A DNA stretch of 64,000 nt from Pomphorhynchus laevis. Taxonomy: Eukaryota > Acanthocephala > Palaeacanthocephala > Echinorhynchida > Pomphorhynchidae. The stretch spans positions 62,001-126,000 of the forward strand of contig WNNJ02003691.1 in NCBI GenBank assembly GCA_012934845.2, given 5' to 3'. Under the pieces are notes generated by a model. It saw nothing but the letters and a program-made list of their open reading frames with translations, made no database searches and had not been told where the DNA came from. Both the position numbers and the translations under genes were made by a program. Shown here one piece after another: positions 21,100 through 32,555 of the stretch (its first letter is position 1; each line of letters begins with the position of its first letter).

Positions 21100-23290
21100 G
21101 ATAACTTCAAGGCCTTAGGTCCAGAAGGATCTGAGCCACCAGCCACACCAGCGCACCGCTTCAGACTAAACCATTCATGGTCTCTCACCTCCGAAACAGT
21201 CTAGTCGAGGCGGACTATGATCGGTAATCTCGAGATAATGAGCTTGAGAAACCTTAGTCGTTGCTCTAGGGGACGTCCTCTAGAGAAGAAGACTAATCCC
21301 GAGATATCAAAGTACCCCCAAATGCGTACTTGGTTTTTCCAATTCAATGACATATGTTGAACACGTTTCAAAGCCCACCAAGTTCTCTTCAGGATACGTT
21401 TAAGTCTATACAGCTTAGCTTTCACCGACCAGTTCACCGTAATGGTGAACCCTAGATATTTTACTCGACACGTGAAGATGGGGAATGGTTGAGACTGCTA
21501 AATGGAGGAGAGTACAGAGAGTGCTAGTCTCTTAAGTTTCTTTTTTGTAGCAGGGGCACCATGAAAAACTAACATTTGCGATTTTTCAGAGTTTAGAATA
21601 AGATTGGATTAGAATAACTTATCTTTAAATCTTAAAAAGAATCAGCTGATGGGCGAGACTACATCTTAGCACCTGCGTCTAGAAAACAAGGCGGTGGTAT
21701 CACCACCATATACCACAATATGTTGACCGCGCTTAAAAGCCTTGAAGAGAACAATGGATCTGGCAAGATATAAGATAGAATAAATTGGGGAGCTTGAGGC
21801 AAACCTGTAATAGGATAGAACTGAAGTGCATCAGGGTCGTTTTCATAGTAGAACCGCTTGGTGTACAGCAGTATCTTCACACTGTTAACAATTCTCGCAG
21901 GCAGTGCGAGAGACCTGAGAGAGGAGATAACAAAGGGAATAGAGATGCAGTCAAATGCAGCGAAAAAGTCAAAAACAGCCACAGCAAGCTGATGACTCTT
22001 ATTCTGACAAAACTGATGAACTTCACCAATTGCTGAATGAACAGAGCGCCCTTTAATAAACCCGTGAAAACTCGGTGGGATTATCTATGCCTACTTAAAT
22101 GGTTGCAGATTCTACGCGCAAGCGCTTTTTCGTATATAGAGATGAGGGAATTTTGAATTTAAATGGGCAGCATATCTTTAGAACATAAAACCGATTTATT
22201 CTTTGATAAAAAAATACGCTGGCTACAATTGATGCCGGCTATATCGGATAGTGATGCTTAAAGAATTGTGACGGACACTTATCTTCTTTGATTGGTTGTC
22301 AAAAGCTGACAAATCTGAGAAGAGAGTGAAGCGACGGATTTGGAGGTGACCGGAAGTGGGCCCCAGGAATTAAGGATATCGTATCAGATAAGTCACTGCT
22401 TCTGAAGTTACTCAAGGCGATATTGGTTGGGGAGAAAGCGTGGCTCCATAATTGTGTAGAGCTAGTGACTTCTCCAAAACTCTATCAAGGCCTACGCTAC
22501 CAATACAACCAGATGCCCTGACTCGCCAGCAGACAAACTTATCCTTCTTGAATATATTCCAGAAGCCTGAGAGGGATTAAGACGATCAATACTCGTCATG
22601 TTCCTACTCAGCTGCAGCCTATATCTATAACTCCATTATTCGTCCGAGATAACCTGCCGGAAGGAAGCAGATAGATTGGGAAGGTATAGCATTTTTACTA
22701 GGACCTTGAATTTTGTCGGAGTGGGATTGTAAATGCAACTTTTATAGGTAGTCCAAAGGATATTGGTAGCTTTCGAAGAGAGGTAGGAATTAAATTCGGT
22801 CAAACTCTCATTCCCTATTCTCGAGAAGAGTTGGATAGTTGCCTGAAAGAAGGCCACTAATAGGATCGAAGTGAAACCTCCTTCTAAGCAACATATCTTC
22901 ATCTAGCCACCAGCTTAATAGGTCATGAAAGGTGGTCAGCTGTTGGCGCGACTGCTTAGTAAAGATGGGTTTTAACAACCACATACTTTGTAGCAGTAAT
23001 ATGTCGAGGACTGAATTTGTTGTAGAGCAATGAAAGACGGGTGCTGGTGGTTTATGTATAAAATAGTCGTTTCTGGCACTGCGAAGTGCTGCATTAATCC
23101 AACGACCAGTTCTGTCGTTAAAGTAACCGAGTAACATGTCGCAGCGACTACATGTAATACGGTCCATGAGATTACGATTCGTGTGAATCTCCCCCGGCCG
23201 AATGGAGACATTGGCTAGGCTGATGCGTTTATCGTTCTTAACAAGTAATATAATTAAATAAGACAGGGCTGGACAAGAGTAAATTATTTA
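21100..23290 (-). mobile_element. I/Jockey-group LINE, copy C
   Basis: Minus-strand copy, running from the endonuclease GDFN-like block (LLGYFNDRTGRWINAALRS near 23110) to the RT C-terminus (LRFLKLIISRLP near 21230). The RT has FDFFAAFDCISI and LYTKRFYYENDPDALQF as in copy B. Several frame breaks. With copy B it forms an inverted pair of related sequence inside intron 2. ORF1 is absent. Confidence 0.8.
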
Positions 23291-23463
23291 AAATCATTTT
23301 CTAATTTTCTCATGTTTTATAAGTTATATTTTGCGATATCTACACCTGAAGTATTTTTAATTTGTTATATTGTGCCTCGATATTGTGGATCATCACATTT
23401 TTTATCTCACATAACACTAATTTATATTGCGTATTTTACCTGCAACTATTAGACAGACACATA

Positions 23464-24310
23464 TTTAAGTACTAAAAAATCAATTATATATTTGGGGTGA
23501 AAATTTAAAATGTCATACTTTCTACAATATAATCAGTGGTCGCTTTAAATTACCCGGTTAAAAATGTATTATTTATCCCGATAAAATATAAAATCTACAC
23601 TTTCTATTATAAAATTAAAAAATTACAAATTTGTTTTTAAACAAATTGTTGTTTTACTGATGCGAGCAGCAGCTGGACAAAAGCTTGGCAAATTATTGAA
23701 CAAAAGCTTAGCAAATTATCGAACAAAAGCTTGGCAAATTATAAGTTTCTCTTTTGGTTCTGTAAAATTAAAGCAGAGCATTAGCATAAATAAATTTAAG
23801 TACTAAAAATCAATTATATATTTTGGGTGAAAATTTAAAATGTCATACTTTCTACAATATGATGAGTGGTCGCTTTAAATTACCCGGTTAAAAATGTACT
23901 ATTTATAAAATATAAAGTGTATATTTTCTATTGAAAAAATTATAAAATTACAAAATTACACAAATTGTTGTTTTACTGATGCTAGCAGCAGCTAAACAAA
24001 AGCTTGGCAAGTTATTGAACAAAAGCTTGGCAAATTATAATTTTCTCTTTTAGTTCTGTAAAATTAAAGCAGAGCATTAGCAGAAATAAGTTTAAGTACT
24101 AAAAATCAATTATATATTTTGTCTAGAAATTAGAAATCCTATAGTTTCTTTAATATAAGCAGTAGTTCCTTTCAATTATTCAGTTAAAGTAAGCAAAAAT
24201 TATGAGTCCCTTTTATTTGAAGATAGCCACAATCAAAGGATAGCCATCGAACAAAAAGTTCGTAAATTATAAAAGTTCTCTTGTAGTTCAGTAGAATTAA
24301 AGGAGAATAT
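23464..24310. repeat. three-unit tandem repeat, about 300-330 bp period
   Basis: Units start at 23464, 23796 and 24091 with the shared opening AAGTACTAAAAATCAATTAT, then AAATGTCATACTTTCTACAA, TGGTCGCTTTAAATTACCC and repeated GAACAAAAGCTTGGCAAATT. Units 1 and 2 are close; unit 3 has decayed. No coding motif. Intron 2. Confidence 0.85.
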
Positions 24311-25404
24311 TAAAATAATGAATATGATTAGATACACATAAACCGGACAGGGTGTAATGTGCAACAAAAATTGATAAATTTTGCGGATACAAATGGACGC
24401 ATATCACACAGCAAAATTATCAAGCGTATATATCAAATAAAATTATTAGGAATACATTGTCGTTGTCATTCAATTGTAAAACGATATAGCATTTATTACA
24501 CGTATCCATCCATTAAAAGATAACATAACCCCACAATCTACAAAAGCAGTTAAAATATCACAATAGAACACTGCAACAAACATCGTTCATCAAGAACTTC
24601 TGACAATTGTCCGCTGGACACGTAGCCGACCGCATTTCCCAGATCCACAAAACACGAACTAAATTTAATCCTAAGCATTTTTAGAACATTTTAAATTAAG
24701 TTGTTTTATTAAACGTTGTGAAATAAGCCAATGGATTATGCAGAGAAGTACCGGGAGATATATCCATTTTTAGCAGTTGACAAAGAAAAGAAAAGGCTTG
24801 AAGTTAATTTGATAGAATATTTCCATGTCGATCATAGGTCGTAAGCTGTTTAGGTTGACAATCAAGAGTTTCCGTCTCCGTAAACAGAAAAATTAGTAAG
24901 TTATAACATATTTGATAAGTATCATTTTAGGAGTATCTACAATTCAATAAAGGCATCCCCAAAAGCTGTACAATTTAGTTATTTGCTTTGCTAATGAACA
25001 ATGCTTACACCTTTGGAAACTTTTATTTTTGGAATTGCTCTTTGACAATTTAAAAATTACACAATTAATATTAAACGGACCGTTTTAGCAAACGCATCAA
25101 ATATTGTTTTGCGTTTATTTAAAGTAAATTTGATTGCCAATGTAATAATTTAATATAGTACCTATCGATATTATCATCGAAAGGATGATAATATTTATCC
25201 CTTTGAATATAAATGCATCACGGCTATTTAAACTACTTCTTTACAGATTAGTAATCGATTATTTTAGAGAAAACTTGCATTCAATAGCATGATGGGCAGA
25301 TAATATTTTTTTGATGCATGATTATCCAACATTATGAGTATTCTAATACGTTCAAAATGTATGTGTATGTGGTTTTATATAATTCGGGTATTTGCTTTTA
25401 TAAA
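24311..25404. other. intron DNA, one 37-codon frame of unknown meaning
   Basis: Mostly AT-rich. A short frame at 24731-24844 (MDYAEKYREIYPFLAVDKEK and so on) opens with ATG in a better-than-average base composition, but it has no homology I recognise and no clear splice sites; I do not call it a gene. Confidence 0.35.
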
Positions 25405-25655
25405 TCGTCTATCGTTTACCCAGCATAGTCCGCGCCGATTGGATTCTTCGGGGGTGAAAGACGCCGAGTGGTTCAGTCGGAAGGCGGCGTGTTGGATCGG
25501 TTGGGGCTCATATCCCCCTGGATTTGAGGCCATGAAGAAAACGAAGACTGCAAGAAAGAATTTCATGAAGTTGTTGTTCTGTCTTAATTGACACTCTTAA
25601 CTGACCGCCATGACTATTTCATTTATGTTTTGTGATTTAATAAAGTCTTTATTAT
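25405..25655 (+). mobile_element. 5'-truncated copy D of the I/Jockey-group LINE, with target-site duplication
   Basis: About 250 bp matching 20562-20790 of copy B (CATAGTCCGCGCCGATTGG and the following C-terminal codons) and ending AATAAAGTCTTTATTATTATT. TTTTATAAAT occurs immediately before the 5' end (about 25395-25404) and just after the tail (about 25656-25665), a 10-bp target-site duplication. High identity to B indicates a relatively recent insertion. Confidence 0.85.
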
Positions 25656-25665
25656 TATTTTTATA

Positions 25666-26107
25666 AATATTCGTTGTTATAATTTTAAACATTTCACGAC
25701 ACTGTAGTGGTCTAAATTTAACTCACTAAAATGAACTAATTGAACTTATTAAATGTACGAAACATATGATTGTTTAAATTAACTTGATACGAGATAAAAA
25801 TCAAATGTAAATTTCGTAATAGTTATATTCTTTTACAGATGATTGCTTGTTGTCAATACATGGATATTATCGAGCATTCGCTGGATGAGTTTTGGCCGAT
25901 CAACACTAGCGCTAAATAATCGTAAAAATTGATTTACTAAATCTTCTGCCTGGTCAAGCATTCGAGATCTCTCTTCAAAAATTTCGTCCTAAATTTTGGG
26001 ATGAAATAGTTTGCTTAAAAGATTTACAAAGCATTAATGTGTAATATCAACGTTTAAAATATCCTCTACATCAGATATTCACAAAATATTTTCGCCTATT
26101 TACCCAT

Positions 26108-26109
<2 letters not shown>
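25666..26109. other. intron DNA, nothing firm
   Basis: Contains TTCTTTTACAG at about 25828-25838 followed by a 26-codon open stretch (MIACCQYMDIIEHSLDEFW), which looks like a splice acceptor and small exon but fits nowhere in the actin-related protein. Left unassigned. Confidence 0.3.

Positions 26110-26171
<62 letters not shown>
26110..26171. repeat. (AT)n microsatellite
   Basis: About 30 AT dinucleotides directly upstream of the hammerhead-bearing unit. Confidence 0.97.
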
Positions 26172-26173
<2 letters not shown>

Positions 26174-26244
26174 TTTTACCGTTTGAGATCATGAAGATCG
26201 ATTGGAATCGGGACTGGTGATCCTTTGATGGATTCTTATTTATG

Positions 26245-26456
26245 TAACGAATAGTTGCTAGGCGAAGAGTTGGTAGTCAGCCTTCTGACGAGCCCGGGGC
26301 TACCAACATGTGGCAAAAAGCGGGCGAAACGAAAACGGTTGTGGCAATGGCGCCGTTAGTAGTCAGGGTGTATGGAATTGGATATCATGAAGGAAGGATT
26401 CTGTAGCTGGTTTCCAATGCGAAAGTCACCTCGTGTGACCTAGCAACTATTCGTTA
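26245..26456 (+). mobile_element. 212-bp unit with 18-bp TIRs carrying a hammerhead
   Basis: TAACGAATAGTTGCTAGG at 26245-26262 is repeated in perfect inverted form at 26439-26456. Between them lies the hammerhead at 26277-26370. No coding capacity. The interior matches 26675-26785 (CAGCCTTCTGA, then GACGAAAC or GGGCGAAAC, then AGGTGTATGGA), so the ribozyme body belongs to a dispersed family, while the terminal repeats are seen only here. Either a TIR-type non-autonomous element captured a hammerhead, or the inverted repeats close an extended RNA stem. Confidence 0.75.
26277..26370 (+). ncRNA. hammerhead ribozyme, type I, apparently intact core
   Basis: Core CTGACGA at 26285-26291 and GAAA at 26326-26329. 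Stem II is GCCCG (26292-26296) with CGGGC (26321-26325), canonical G-C next to the core, with a 24-nt loop. Stem III starts AC/GT, then an internal loop, then AACGG/CCGTT. The cleavage triplet is GTC ending at 26364. Stem I pairs GCCTT (26280-26284) with AGGGT (26365-26369) including wobble pairs. All invariant core bases are present, so self-cleavage after C26364 is predicted. Similar ribozymes sit in schistosome Sm-alpha SINE-like repeats. Confidence 0.8.
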
Positions 26457-26587
26457 TATATATAGACCTCTATACAGCTATTTAAAATTTAATATTACTC
26501 ATAGACTGCTATTTTTATTAAGATCACTACGAGTTTATAGGATTCCCGAAAAATAACTTTATACTAAACTATGTTTAGCTGTACTGG

Positions 26588-26800
26588 ATGGTTAGCCTAG
26601 TTGGTAAGGTGTAGACCCACCGATTAAAAGAATATGAAAGTTCAAAAAATTTTCAAAAGTAAACTATATCCGTACACAGCCTTCTGATAAGTCCGAGTGT
26701 AGCATTGAACGACAATAGCAGACGAAACAATAACAATATGTTAGGCAAAAAATCTGACGTTTTGAGTAAAGGTGTATGGAGTTAAAAATTAATGAACGAT
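26588..26800 (+). mobile_element. tRNA-headed SINE-like repeat with a decayed hammerhead
   Basis: The A box TAGCCTAGTTGG (26593-26604) is a perfect RNA polymerase III internal promoter match; AAAGTTCAAAAAA near 26638 resembles a B box. Downstream at 26677-26775 is a hammerhead relative: CTGATAA (26684-26690; the invariant G8 is A), GTC/GAC stem II, GAAA at 26724-26727, and GTA followed by AAGG, which pairs with CCTT for stem I. Homologous to the ribozyme at 26277-26370. Probably inactive. Confidence 0.7.
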
Positions 26801-27052
26801 ACCTTTGCTGATTTCTGCAATAAATCAACTTGTTCGATCTAGCGAAATTTAGTAATATTTATTTTAAATGACATTCAATAAATGTGACAGATAAAAATAC
26901 CTCATTGCAAGCAAATGTTTTTGACTTGATACTTTGAAATAATATAAATATGAACTTTGAAATTAAAACACTAAAAATAATTCGTATTCATTTTATTGAT
27001 GATACTATGAATTTTTTGACGAGTTTATTATTATTTCAAAATTAATTTTAAG
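26801..27052. other. end of intron 2, nothing recognised
   Basis: AT-rich sequence up to the exon 3 acceptor. Confidence 0.4.
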
Positions 27053-27582
27053 CGCTTACGGAGGAAGAGATACGAACATTAAAAGAGAAGTTATGCTATG
27101 TTGCTCTTGATTTCGAACGAGAAGAGTATAGTAACGTAAGTAAAAGCTTATACCTTCCCGGAAGAGCTGAACCAATACAACTGAACAATGAACGATATCA
27201 ATCAAGTGAAATTCTGTTCTCACCAACAACGTATTCTGGAAATTACACAAATTCGGACGCATTGCACATGTTATGCTTGACCGTGAGAGAGCAAGTATCT
27301 GCATTTATAGGAGATATCAATTCAAGAAATCTACTAGCTAACATTGTCATTGTTGGCGGGAGTTCAGTATTTCCCGGTCTTAAAGAACGCCTGCTAAAAG
27401 AAACTTCAGCCTTATCTCCATACGATGCGGATGTAAAAGTGCTAACTCCCCACGGACGGAATAATGCGTCATGGATTGGCGGATCAATTCTAGCATTACA
27501 ACCGTATTTTAAGCCTCTTTGGATAACTAAAACTAATTACGAAGATATTGGACCGAACATCGTCAATATAATGGAAATTTGA
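27053..27582 (+). CDS. actin-related protein, exon 3
   Basis: Acceptor TTTTAAG ends at 27052. The first two bases complete codon 198 with the last base of exon 2 (G+CG, Ala), then LTEEEIRTLKEKLCYVALDF, close to actin subdomain 4/3. The adenosine loop is VGGSSVFPG (residues 298-306) and the C-terminus has ASWIGGSILA and GPNIV, ending MEI-stop. The three exons total 1122 nt, 373 residues, two shorter than actin. No frame breaks, so the gene is probably functional despite introns full of repeats. An AATAAA lies at 27789-27794. Confidence 0.92.
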
Positions 27583-27788
27583 AAAGCATTAAATCATAAG
27601 TCGAGTATTAGTATAATTGATGCCTATAAAATATGTAGGAAATCATTTACTTGTAGGTACGATCGAATACATTTGATTTTAGGTTTAAGAAAGTATTTTA
27701 TTCTCATTAGTAAGCATTCGATTATCCTTTAAGTATAAAGATTTGGGTATCGACTTATTAGATGTGATAATTCAAATGATAAATGTAT

Positions 27789-27794
27789 AATAAA
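27789..27794 (+). terminator. polyadenylation signal of the actin-related gene
   Basis: First AATAAA downstream of the stop at 27580-27582, giving a 3' UTR of about 220-230 nt. Other AATAAA-like strings follow in this AT-rich region, so the choice is tentative. Confidence 0.5.
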
Positions 27795-27799
27795 ATAAG

Positions 27800-28439
27800 A
27801 TATCTGATTATCTTATAAGTTTAAATATTTTATTCTTTTAATCTTTTATTCTTTTATTTATAAATAAAATAAAAAAATTTATAACTTTGTTATAACTTTA
27901 AGTATAAGGATTTGGGTCTCGACGAGGTACAAGAAAATATATATCATAAATCAAAATTAGAGTAACGATTTAAAATTTGATTTATTAAGTTTATAAATAA
28001 AAAATAGAATTTTTATGTAATTCGCATAATGTAATAATTTAATAACACAGAATTTAATATTTAAATGTTTTATAAAATTAAATAAATATCCCACTGCCGC
28101 TACGAGCGATGTGAAATAAGTAAAATAAGTCAATAGTCACAAAACTATACAAAATTCAAATTCAAATGCCTCGTAATTCCAACGAGTCATTTGGATAGAA
28201 TGCAGCTCATCAAACTAGTAAATAATCCAACTGCATAAAAGTCCTTGTGCGCAAAAAAAGAGCAACTGCTTGCGTGAAATAGATCATCACAGTATATTTG
28301 CTTAACTTTTTAAGTTTAGCAAATATACTGTATTAAGTGGCTACAACAAAATTTCGGATGGTATCCATATAGGGAAAAGCGTAAAATAAGCATATTTTTA
28401 AATTAAAAGAACTATTCTAAAAATGAGGAGAGAAAAGCC
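27800..28439. other. intergenic AT-rich DNA
   Basis: No gene. Contains the 20-nt-arm palindrome at 28289-28331. Confidence 0.5.
28289..28331. repeat. short-spacer palindrome
   Basis: 20-nt arms (28289-28308, 28312-28331), one mismatch, 3-nt spacer TTT; arm begins ACAGTATATTTGCT. Confidence 0.92.
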
Positions 28440-28860
28440 GGGGTGCAGAGGTGTCTCTTGTCGCTTAAACTAAGTTTAAAATTCTATTCATCTCTAAGTT
28501 GTAGAAAATCTGATGTTGCTAGAAGAGACAATTTATCCCTAATTTAAAAGTAACAAGGTACCGCTCTGATTAGTAATGCTAGAGTGGATGATGACACCTT
28601 TCTATAAAGTTTAAAGTAAGTCTTTAAATAACGACACTTTATTCGATCAATGCTGTGAAGGTTGGGTGTAGAAAGATCAGACCAGAAAATTGCAATACAA
28701 TAATTTTACTTGCCAATATAATGCGAAACATTTCAAGGCTGTATCATAGATCATAACCTTGAGCAATGAAACCCGATGAACCGATGAAACACCCTTATCG
28801 GGATTGGAGCGGTAGATGTCCACTGAAAATTTAGAGTTGCTCCCAAGTAACAAAAAGTGG
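28440..28860 (-). mobile_element. possible LINE C-terminal remnant
   Basis: Minus-strand translation shows NLHSIDRIKCRYLKTYFKLY and further pieces resembling the region after the RT in Jockey/CR1-type LINEs. Heavily decayed; family uncertain. Confidence 0.35.
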
Positions 28861-30830
28861 TGGCATATCTAATTTTATTGAGTCATTTTTAGCTAATCGC
28901 ACTCCAAGGGTTTTAAGCTGGAGCGTCGAGGAAGCATCCACATTATTTTGGATTTATTAGGATTCAGAGTAAGACGAAGAGAAGAAAGATGGTTGAATAT
29001 TGAGGAAAGGCAGTTTGAAGCAGAAACACTCAAATCATGAATACGATAAGCTGCTACATGATCATAGATGAAAATGTCATCAGCATATTGCATAACATGG
29101 AACTTAAATTTATGAGAAATAGAAGACAAGTCACCAAGAAGAAGAGAAAAAGCCTAATACGGAGCCTTGTGGAACATCGGACGGGATGGAAGAAGGATAG
29201 AAAATAGAAGAGCTAGAACAAACACGAAAATTGTGGTTTAATAGTATGAAAAAAAACCAAACTACGGTGGTAAATAGAAGTCATAATCATGACTAAGACG
29301 ATAAAGAAGAATCGAGTGATCGACGATGCCAAAAGCAGATGATATTATTATTGTTCGACATAATGTGATGCGCGACATTATTGCAGGTATGTTATCTGCA
29401 ACATGCAAAAGCAGACGAGAGATCAAGCGAAACTATGATACTACATAAGTTTTGATTGCGCGAGATGAGTAAGTCGTTATAAACTTGAAGACATGCAATT
29501 TCAGTATAGTGATTATAGCGAAAATCAGCTTGGAAGGGAGGAAACAAGTTGGAGGAAAAAAGATTTGCGTTTACTTGATTGAGAACATGGCGCTCAATGA
29601 GTTTTGAGAAGGTTGGGCGAAGTTAGATAGGACGGTACGAAGATGGCAGTGAGGTGTCAAGAGATTGCTTTTTGAGGAGAGGACGAATAGTGGCGCATTT
29701 CCAATAGGAAAAAATGTGCGGCTACGGATAAACAAGTTGAACAATGTGGTTAGGAACGGTTATATAGATGAGCAAATATTTTAAGCAAGTGAGTAGGAAT
29801 TGGGTCAGAAGGAAAGGTTTTATTAGGCAATGACAGAAGAACCGAAGAAACTTCATCAGTCGAAACGGGAAGAAAATGGAATAGCTCTGGTAGGGAAGTA
29901 TTTAAAGAGATGAGACGATACAAAGGGCATATGGTAGAAGAGAAAGTAAATTAGATAGCTTAGATTGCAGATACGAAGAAAATTCATCAGGATTTATGTT
30001 GCAAGAGGTAGATGATCGTGAAAGAATCGAGTTTAAGATTTTCCAGTGAGATTTAGAGTTGGAAGAGGACTCGAGTTAATTTCGATAAAAGAGAGTACGC
30101 TTAGTACGCGTAAGAGTGAGATGGGAACGGCGGAGAGAAAGATATGAAGCATGGAGATTTGGAGTGAGTGTGTTTAGAGAACGTTTAATAAAACGATTAA
30201 ACACACGAAAAGAGTGACAAAGTCGACGCTTAGAAAGACTACAGTTGGAATCGAACCATGGAGCATTGCGCAAGCGCTAAAAACTTCGGGGTCGAATAGG
30301 CGGAAGATGATTGAGGATAGTGGTAAGTTTATAATCAACATAATGCAAAGATCATAAGGAGAAAGATAGTTAAGTGAAGTGAACAGAGTGAAGAATTGAG
30401 TAAGGCTGCGCAGAGAATAGGGGTATTGCAAAATTTCCAGAATCGACACGGAGTAGCTAATGCTGGTGACGGAGAAGGAGGATGGGGACGAGTAAGAGTA
30501 TGAGTCACAACGAAATGATCGGACAAACCAGGATCAGTAATTGACAAGGATGTATAGTCATTGAAGCAGACAGGGACAGCAATGATGTCGAGAGCACCGC
30601 CGATAATATGAGTTGTTGAAAGTAATTTATAGTTAAAATCAGAAAAAAGATTAGTTAGAGTGATAGAGTCAGAGTCAGCCGGGCGATCAAGACGAATGTT
30701 AAAGTCACCGAAAACAAGATAAGGAGTGTAAGACAATGAATAGTGAGAAAGAATATCGGCAAGGAGATCGTGAAGGCTGTGATATATGGGCAAAATTTAC
30801 GGTGTTGAGTAAATTATCAGGATATTTACT
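28861..30830 (-). mobile_element. CR1-type LINE, old copy
   Basis: Minus strand: endonuclease part YLVFGDFNIRLDRPADSD and ALDIIAVP...DPGLSDHFVV (GDFN and SDH catalytic blocks) at 30793-30450, then RT pieces to MQYADDIFIY and LNPNKSKIMW (28893-29129). It parallels the fuller copy at 48770-53230 (for example SDSITLANLFSDFSYKL there). Many frame breaks; 5' and 3' ends lost. Confidence 0.8.
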
Positions 30831-31320
30831 TGCAAAGGAAATCTGGAATGTAAGTAATTTGTTAGAATCAAGACAATTGTTTTATTTGCGGCTTCTGTGC
30901 TTTTGAATGGTTTACCCTGCACCAACAATTTAAAAGTTAATATATACAAATCAACTCAGACTAATAACACTAGTCAACAAAAAATCCTTGTATTGTGTCT
31001 GGATATGTTTAACGAATTCGTATGTAATATTTCCAGTTAAATTCGAAAATCACTTCGGTTTATCTCAATCAGGTCAAGTTTTCCATCATCATCTCAAATT
31101 TTTGCTGTATTAGATGCTTTGATCAATAAAATATTAAATGTGTTGTATTAGTGCTTTTTTGGGATATTTTCTGACGTAAATGAAAAAAAAATTAATAAAA
31201 TAAAATTTTATTAATTCAAATGGAAAATAATAATGTAAAACATTAAAGTGGACCAAACAAAACAAGCATAGCAAGAATACAAAATAGTAAACAGCGGATA
31301 TACAAGTAGTCGTAAATAAT
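30831..31320. other. no recognised feature
   Basis: AT-rich DNA between LINE debris and the minus-strand remnant at 31322. Confidence 0.4.
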
Positions 31321-31321
31321 T

Positions 31322-32095
31322 GTAAGAATATTCAAGAAATAAACTTACGCTTCTTTGCGGACCAAAAAAGTTGATAAACATGAGTATCTCGTTTTATACA
31401 CCAGCAATAGCCTGCCATCATTACAGCGTCCCGACATCTTTGGTAACAAATTTCTATCTCCTCGATGGCTTGATTGAATCGCTCACCTTGTTCGTCGCTG
31501 ACGTCTCCAAGATTTCCAGGAAATCGATCGAGATAACTGAATAGAAAATGCATTTTGATGATCATATTTGCGTAAATGTCATGATATCTTGATACCAAGT
31601 TGGCGGCACTGTCTTTATAGTTGTCGCTCTTGTGTTTCTTGAGAAAATTCTGCACTACATCTACAAAGACTAACCAAGCTGATGCTTCTTTTTCACTAAT
31701 CTTTTTCGTGAATTTGATGTCTTTAAGTAGCTTATAAATCTATAGTCCATCAAAAATCCATGCTTCAATCGTCAAGCGTGGAAAATCGCTGCAGATATAC
31801 TTAAAGCAATCGCAGTTTTTATCAAGAGATTTGACAAATTCCTTTGCCAATCCCAGTTTGATATGTAAGGAAGAAAATAATCTTTTCTCGCTCAACTAAT
31901 CGTTCCTATAATATATTGACAGTTCTACGAGGAACCATAGTTCGTGATGGCTAGTCTTTCTAAATATAGTGGTTTGCTCGGTATCTTGTCTCACATGCAT
32001 AAAAAACATAGGTATTTGGTGTAACCAGATTGCTGCTTCAGTAAACGATTCACAATTTATAAGTAAACGCAAATGACCCATTTATGATCGTGATA
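31322..32095 (-). pseudogene. remnant of a multicopy-type protein, family not identified
   Basis: Minus-strand pieces read LHIKLGLAKEFVKSLDKN, then LGDVSDEQGERFNQAIEEIE and MMAGYCWCIKRD. I recall the same phrases (HIKLGLMKQFVKALDK, EEQGERFHQDI, MMADYCWSLKR) from repetitive, probably transposon-derived proteins in arthropod and cnidarian genomes, but I cannot name the family. The copy is broken. It is not a host gene as far as can be seen. Confidence 0.5.
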
Positions 32096-32555
32096 CTGCA
32101 TCCTCTCTAAAACCAACTCAATGTCTACGTATTTTTTTAAGAATTGTTGAGTAGCCGAGTGATACAGATCCATACAATTTTTTGTGTAATAATACATATT
32201 TTAAGACGGTCATAATACACATTTTAAAACCATCATATTATGATAATCTTATAATGTATATTATAAGATCATTAATATTTCTATTGATGAATTAGAAAAA
32301 ATTATAAATAAATAATTATTTATAAGTAATAAATAATAAAAAAATAATTTCTATTATTTTTTATATATTCGGTATTGTAATAAACGGATCCTATACCGTT
32401 TGTCCAAGAATACCGTGATTTCGTTATCGTAGTTTCACACAACCTCAGCACCTGGAAGAACACAGAAGTTACTTGTTCGAAAGCCAACCGAGTCTGTTGG
32501 ATAATTTTTGGAAATTTCAACAGTTTAACGACCGAATATTTCCTGCTCCTGTTTA

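Noticed and set aside
24731-24844. Nested small gene in intron 2
   Set aside because: 37 codons, no homology, no clear splice sites.
25839-25919. Extra exon of the actin-related gene
   Set aside because: A splice-acceptor-like string precedes it, but exons 2 and 3 already join in phase with no missing actin sequence.
26588-26660. Functional tRNA gene
   Set aside because: The A box is perfect, but no cloverleaf with anticodon and acceptor stems can be drawn; it fits a SINE head.
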